DNA of 8,525 nucleotides from Treponema sp. GTDB taxonomy: Bacteria; Spirochaetota; Spirochaetia; Treponematales; Breznakiellaceae. The stretch covers positions 1-8,525 of the forward strand of contig JAITAN010000071.1 in assembly GCA_031284105.1 (NCBI GenBank). The letters run 5' to 3'. Made by a program: the position numbers and the translations under genes. The notes below the pieces were generated by a model. It saw only the letters and a program-made list of their open reading frames with translations, was not told the origin of the DNA and searched no databases. This document shows, piece after piece, positions 5,031 to 8,525 of this stretch (position 1 is its first letter; each line of letters starts with the position of its first letter).

Positions 5031-6155
5031 ATGTCAACACATAAAGACAAGTTTCCCCAAACCCGCGCCGAACCATTTTTAATGGAGAAAAGCCGGGCAA
5101 CTACCCCGACCGTTTCAAGACGTTGCCGGCAAAAACGGCGGCGGGACGCCAAGAAACGTTATGTTCCGGCTCGGCCATTGATTGGCGCAAGACCCCTGTT
5201 GGCAATCATCGTTCCCTGCTACAACGAACAGGAAGCGCTGCCGGAAACCGCCAAACAACTCCTTGAAAAGGTAAGCCGCCTCATTTCCAAAAAGGAAATT
5301 GCGCCGGAATCAAAAATCGTGTTTGTTGACGACGGCTCAACCGACGGCACGTGGAACCTCATCGAAACATACGCCGATGAGAACCCGGGCAATTTCGCCG
5401 GCATAAAACTTTCCGGAAACAGGGGGCATCAGAACGCGCTTTTGTGCGGACTGCTTGCGATAAAAGACGCCGTTGATGTAAGTATTTCAATAGACGCCGA
5501 TTTGCAGGATGACATTGACGCTATTGATGAAATGCTGGAAAAGCACCGGGCCGGATGTGAAATTGTGTACGGCGTACGGTCAAGCCGCAAAAAAGACCGT
5601 TTTTTCAAGCGGGCGACCGCGCAGGGCTTTTACCGGCTTATGCATTTTCTGGGCGCGGATATTGTATACAATCACGCTGATTTCAGGCTTATGGGAAAGA
5701 ATGCGCTCCGCTCTCTTGCGGATTACGGTGAAGTCAATCTGTTTTTACGCGGTATCGTTCCGCTTTTGGGCTATAAAACCGGCGTTGTGTATTACGAGCG
5801 CAAGGAGCGTTTTGCCGGAGAAAGTAAATACCCTTTGCAGAAAATGCTGAAATTTGCCTTTGAAGGCATTACCTCGTTTTCGGTAAAACCGGTACGCTTC
5901 ATTACCGGATTGGGCGTTGGTATTTTTTTCATGAGTCTTGTGATGATCGCATATACGGTTATACAGGACATTCGTGGAAACACCGTCTCCGGCTGGTCAA
6001 GCACGATAAGTTCGCTGTGGTGTATCGGCGGTTTAATCCTGTTATCCATAGGCGTTGTGGGTGAATATATCGGGAAGATTTATCTTGAAACAAAACGCCG
6101 CCCGCGTTTTAACATAGAAAAAATAGTGTTTGAGGCCGGCAATGCGGATCATTGA
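5031..6155 (+). CDS. gtrB: GtrB-like family 2 glycosyltransferase (polyprenyl-phosphate sugar synthase)
   Basis: Likely transfers a sugar from a nucleotide donor to undecaprenyl phosphate on the cytoplasmic membrane face. The 374 residues contain a GT-A catalytic domain: VPCYNE (61-66), FVDDGSTDGT (98-107), NRGHQNAL (130-137), the metal/nucleotide site DADLQDD (155-161), ADFRLM (216-221), and the family signature RFAGESKYPLQK (260-271). Two C-terminal membrane segments follow (about 288-311 and 325-347). The first 55 residues are a basic, probably disordered extension absent from ordinary GtrB proteins, which begin a few residues before the VPCYNE motif. The ATG is supported by AGGAG 8 bases upstream; the in-frame ATG at 5082 has no ribosome site. 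It overlaps gtrA by 14 nt. The sugar specificity (glucose, mannose or other) cannot be read from the sequence. Confidence 0.9.
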   Translation: MSTHKDKFPQTRAEPFLMEKSRATTPTVSRRCRQKRRRDAKKRYVPARPLIGARPLLAIIVPCYNEQEALPETAKQLLEKVSRLISKKEIAPESKIVFVDDGSTDGTWNLIETYADENPGNFAGIKLSGNRGHQNALLCGLLAIKDAVDVSISIDADLQDDIDAIDEMLEKHRAGCEIVYGVRSSRKKDRFFKRATAQGFYRLMHFLGADIVYNHADFRLMGKNALRSLADYGEVNLFLRGIVPLLGYKTGVVYYERKERFAGESKYPLQKMLKFAFEGITSFSVKPVRFITGLGVGIFFMSLVMIAYTVIQDIRGNTVSGWSSTISSLWCIGGLILLSIGVVGEYIGKIYLETKRRPRFNIEKIVFEAGNADH

Positions 6156-6576
6156 TAAAACGTTTGTCCGGTTTATTATCGTTGGCATCATCAATACCGG
6201 CATAGGCGCGGGGCTCATGTTCATCCTGTATAACCTGTTCAACGTTGATTATTGGTCGGCCTCCGCCGCAAACTATATTGTAGGCAGTATCGTAAGTTTT
6301 TTTCTCAATAAATATTTCACCTTTGCGGTAAAAGAATGGAACTTGTTCATGGTCTGCGCGTTTATCGTGAATATCGCTGTTTCCTATTTTATAGCCTATG
6401 GGCTGGCAAAACCGGCGATGCATTATCTTTTGCGGCATAGTCCGCTTAAAATCCGCGAAAATGCGGCCCTGTTTGCCGGAATGTGTCTGTTTACTGGATT
6501 AAATTATTTGGGACAACGGATTGTTGATTTCAGAAAATCAATAGATCAAGGAGGAAGAAATGACTCACAGTCATAG
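6142..6576 (+). CDS. gtrA: GtrA-family membrane protein (putative lipid-linked sugar flippase)
   Basis: GtrA proteins are small four-helix membrane proteins thought to flip polyprenyl-phosphate sugars across the inner membrane. The 144-residue product has predicted membrane segments at about 8-31, 37-56, 67-88 and 106-127. Family landmarks are FVRFIIVGIINTGIG (8-22), SFFLNKYFTF (52-61) and the C-terminal NYLGQRIVDF (121-130). ATG 6142 is preferred to the in-frame TTG at 6130 because GAGG (6132-6135) sits six bases upstream and the family normally begins just before the F-x2-VG segment. It overlaps gtrB by 14 nt and the next gene by 17 nt, so translation is probably coupled. Its pairing with a GtrB-type synthase supports the flippase role, which for the family is itself largely inferred. 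Confidence 0.85.
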   Translation: MRIIDKTFVRFIIVGIINTGIGAGLMFILYNLFNVDYWSASAANYIVGSIVSFFLNKYFTFAVKEWNLFMVCAFIVNIAVSYFIAYGLAKPAMHYLLRHSPLKIRENAALFAGMCLFTGLNYLGQRIVDFRKSIDQGGRNDSQS

Positions 6577-8035
6577 GGTCCCGGGTTACGCGGCAAAAGC
6601 CGCGGCAAAACGTATGCTTATTACCGTATTACCCGTTGCGCTGCCGGTAATCGTTTTCTTTTTGTTTAACGCGCTCACGCCCTTCTGGTGGGACGGTTTT
6701 GTTATGGCCTGTTTCTTTGGGGGCTGGTACGATCCGCACACACGGCTTTTGGAGCGTTTTAATGATGTTGTTCTATCCACATTCAATATATATAAAACGT
6801 GGCACGGGAGAACATTCGCCGATTTTTTCAATTTTCTTTTTATGTTCTTTAAGGACAAAACCCTATTCAACATTTGTAATACGGTTGTTTATGCGCTCTG
6901 CACTTTCCTGATGTGTTTTCATGTTGCCGGCTCCGTAAAGAACATACGCCCGCCGCTTTTTCTTTGCGTTACGATACTCTTGTGGCTGTTTTTGCCGCAA
7001 TGGGGGCAGAATTTGCTCTGGCTCACGGGCAGTTGTAACTATTTGTGGACCACGACTGCTATCCTTGCCTTTTTGATTCCGTTCAGAAAACATGCGGACA
7101 ACCCCGTTTACACGCCACATTCCGCGATTTCGATGCTCTGGCTGTTCATGGGCCTGCTGTCCGGCTGGAGCATGGAGAATTCGGCGAGCGGGCTTTTCGT
7201 TCTTTTGATTGCGTATTTTATCGCAAAAGCGGCAAAAAAAGAACGCGTATGTTTTTTTGAAATGACGGGAGCCGCCGGATTTACGGCGGGTTTTTTTATG
7301 CTGCTCCGCGCGAGGCATAACCCATTCCCCGGTTTCTGGGGCATGGTAAAAAACGCCGTTCAAGTCTTTTCCGAGTTTTTGCGGACGGACTGGCTCCTGC
7401 TCGGACTGATTATTCTTTTGGGCATAAAACTGGTTGTATTCAGAAAACGAAGAATAGCAAACGCGGTGTACGGTTATGGCATCGCCGCCATGTCATCCGT
7501 TGCCGCGATGGTTTTGCCGGGCTATTTCGGCGGGCGTTCCTGTTTTATAACGCAAGTTTTCCTCATAATAGGGGCGCTGTCCCTCTGTCTTGAAATGCTT
7601 CAATATGTGCCAAAAAAATATATGTTATATTCCTGTTCGCTCGTTTTATTATTGTTCTTGCCGTCTTTTTACGAGGGAACAAAAAGTATCGTGGAAAGCT
7701 ATTTTTTGTCCGCTGCGCGGGAACGCTATATTCTCTCGGAAAAAGAAAATGGAAATACGCATATCAGGGTGAAATCCCCGATTGTAGTGGATGATCCTCA
7801 CTCGGGGCTGTATGGCGGCATCGATATTTTATCCGATCCCAATAACAGGGAATATATTACGCATAACAGCGCGAAAGTTACGTGGTATGGCATCAATTCG
7901 CTGGACGGGATTAGCGCAAATAATACCGGGGGTTCATCTAGCTTAACTGCAACGATAAAGTATTATATTCAGCGCAGAAAAAGAGGAAACTTAAAGACGG
8001 AGGATTTGTTCAAAATGATTTATGAACATTGGTAG
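6560..8035 (+). CDS. Multi-span membrane protein, DUF6056/GtrC-like (putative GT-C glycosyltransferase)
   Basis: A 491-residue membrane protein with about ten hydrophobic segments (roughly 20-38, 103-121, 131-146, 158-174, 187-201, 207-224, 233-249, 277-294, 305-320, 327-347 and 353-369) and a soluble C-terminal tail of about 120 residues. It resembles DUF6056 proteins, which accompany GtrA/GtrB and are thought to move sugar from the lipid carrier to a glycan outside the cytoplasm. Shared features are WHGRTFADF (81-89), LFNICNTVVY (102-111), LWLTGSCNYLW (153-163), SGWSMENS (201-208) and GGRSCF (324-329). The acidic pair usual in the first loop of such enzymes is only WWDG here (D45). The start is firm: AAGGAGG (6548-6554) lies five bases before the ATG. 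It is the last gene of the operon, with no terminator seen after it. Acceptor and sugar are unknown. Confidence 0.7.
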   Translation: MTHSHRVPGYAAKAAAKRMLITVLPVALPVIVFFLFNALTPFWWDGFVMACFFGGWYDPHTRLLERFNDVVLSTFNIYKTWHGRTFADFFNFLFMFFKDKTLFNICNTVVYALCTFLMCFHVAGSVKNIRPPLFLCVTILLWLFLPQWGQNLLWLTGSCNYLWTTTAILAFLIPFRKHADNPVYTPHSAISMLWLFMGLLSGWSMENSASGLFVLLIAYFIAKAAKKERVCFFEMTGAAGFTAGFFMLLRARHNPFPGFWGMVKNAVQVFSEFLRTDWLLLGLIILLGIKLVVFRKRRIANAVYGYGIAAMSSVAAMVLPGYFGGRSCFITQVFLIIGALSLCLEMLQYVPKKYMLYSCSLVLLLFLPSFYEGTKSIVESYFLSAARERYILSEKENGNTHIRVKSPIVVDDPHSGLYGGIDILSDPNNREYITHNSAKVTWYGINSLDGISANNTGGSSSLTATIKYYIQRRKRGNLKTEDLFKMIYEHW

Positions 8036-8154
8036 AACCGCAAGGGAGCTTTGCCGGACGGAGCGTTTATAGGGTAATTTTGCCGGAAAAAGTTTGGATG
8101 AGGCCAAAAAAGTTTTTAAGATAAACTACAAAGTAAGATGGAGTGGACAAAGAC
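8036..8154. other. Intergenic stretch after the gtr operon
   Basis: No gene or convincing terminator is seen here. TTTGCCGGA occurs twice (from about 8051 and 8080) and AAAAAGTTT twice (8087-8095 and 8107-8115). These look like low-complexity repetition, possibly decayed DNA continuing from the transposase remnant. Confidence 0.5.
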
Positions 8155-8377
8155 AATACGGTTGAGCTTGAAGATGGCGCGTATTTGCGGCTTTTGCTGC
8201 CGGCGAGTCAATATATTCGTCCAAAATCATCGGCTTTTCGCTTTTACAAGCCCTCCGGTAGCTTGAAGTGAACTCCTCGGTAAGTTTGTGTTTCTCTGCC
8301 GAGGTAAACCCATTTTTTCCGCCAAAATCATTCTGGAAAGTAGTATGGCCCCGTGGTTAGATTTTAACGTGGCGCAA
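8155..8377 (-). pseudogene. Frameshifted N-terminal remnant of an integrase-type transposase
   Basis: On the minus strand AAAGGAGG (8389-8382) precedes a TTG at 8377 that opens the frame MRHVKI, then an in-frame TAA at 8359-8357. The same frame continues through FTSAEKHKLTEEFTSSYRR and ACKSEKPMILDEYI (ending 8210). Two extra bases (8209-8208) shift the frame, after which LAGSKSRKYA is read (8207-8178 region). Two more extra bases (8180-8179) shift again to AIFKLNRI (8178-8155). Stitched together this gives LDEYI-LAGSKSRKYA-IFKLNR, resembling the N-terminal helix-turn-helix of rve-type transposases (consensus, from memory, like ILDEY-LTGYNRKYAI-LLN). One stop and two frameshifts make it non-functional. 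No catalytic domain or terminal inverted repeat is in the window. Confidence 0.6.
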
Positions 8378-8525
8378 TTCGCCTCCTTTACACGTTTCTC
8401 AAAGTTACTTATACTTATGTCATGCGCTTTGAAATAGACGAAAAAGACATCTCTGTTTCTATTGTTTCCCGCTTTCTTCGGTATGTTCAGGTGTGGACAA
8501 CGAGTTGCCGGCATGTTGAAAAAAC
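8378..8525. other. Right-edge sequence without a recognised gene
   Basis: This stretch lies upstream of the transposase remnant. A minus-strand open frame starting at 8514 runs through it, but it has no ribosome site or recognisable motif, and farther on it overlaps the remnant in the wrong frame. It may be upstream DNA of the dead element. Confidence 0.4.

Larger units (their letters stand above)
4688..5044 (+). other. Open frame encoding twelve Lys-Gly-x-Pro heptapeptide repeats, no usual start codon
   Basis: A frame of 118 sense codons with no ATG, GTG or TTG; ATT at 4718 is the only near-start. In this frame the 21-bp array encodes heptads such as SKGLPAE, PKGQPVT, SKGNPAA, LKGKPVT and SKGRPAK, with consensus [SLP]-K-G-x-P-[AV]-x. 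The Pro codon is kept in all twelve units (CCC, CCT in the first), and the degenerate last unit keeps Gly by a synonymous change (GGA). The frame ends ERRKDDVNT with TAA at 5042-5044, overlapping the gtrB start by 14 nt, the same overlap length as gtrB/gtrA. A basic Lys/Pro/Ala-rich disordered protein is possible, reached by a rare start or by slippage at the T tracts. A non-coding leader is the simpler alternative. Confidence 0.3.

Noticed and set aside
6130..6141. TTG start for gtrA at 6130
   Set aside because: ATG 6142 has GAGG six bases upstream and gives the usual GtrA N-terminus.
8227..8514. 95-codon minus-strand open frame at the right edge
   Set aside because: No ribosome site or motif; its 3' half overlaps the transposase remnant in a different frame, where the recognisable residues are not encoded.

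Overview
The window looks like chromosomal DNA of a spirochaete, most likely a mid-GC Treponema of the host-associated (termite-gut-like) type. This is inferred from the omega-like gene directly ahead of miaA, the mid-GC base composition, and a decayed transposase resembling one I associate with treponemes; no marker in the window proves the genus. It carries six complete, confidently read genes, one probable small gene, one gene cut by the left edge, a pseudogene, and two long non-coding stretches. No rRNA, tRNA, CRISPR array or convincing intrinsic terminator was seen.

Layout: 1-369 (+) is the C-terminal part of the biotin transporter BioY. Its end overlaps the end of a convergent rlmB-type 23S rRNA 2'-O-methyltransferase (363-1094, -). 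A 451-base gap holds a reasonable rlmB promoter and, at its right edge, a strong promoter whose expected start point is the A of the next ATG. That ATG begins a 62-residue RNA polymerase omega-like gene (1546-1734, +), followed after 9 bases by miaA (1744-2706, +). miaA ends one base from the end of convergent gpmI (2708-4378, -), a long-form cofactor-independent phosphoglycerate mutase.

The 4379-5030 gap is the most unusual part. Next to gpmI lies a cluster of GAAC/GTTC half-sites forming palindromes 21 bp apart. Then comes an AT-rich block with two TATAAT boxes and homopolymer T tracts. Last is a GC-rich array of twelve 21-bp units ending 14 bases before the start of gtrB. One reading frame through the array encodes a Lys-Gly-x-Pro heptapeptide repeat, and its stop codon overlaps the gtrB start by 14 nt.

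5031-8035 (+) is a tightly overlapping three-gene operon: a GtrB-like polyprenyl-phosphate glycosyltransferase, a GtrA-family membrane protein (putative flippase), and a DUF6056/GtrC-like multi-span membrane protein. Together they suggest lipid-linked sugar synthesis, flipping, and transfer to an extracytoplasmic glycan. Beyond the operon, 8155-8377 (-) is a frameshifted N-terminal remnant of an integrase-type transposase.
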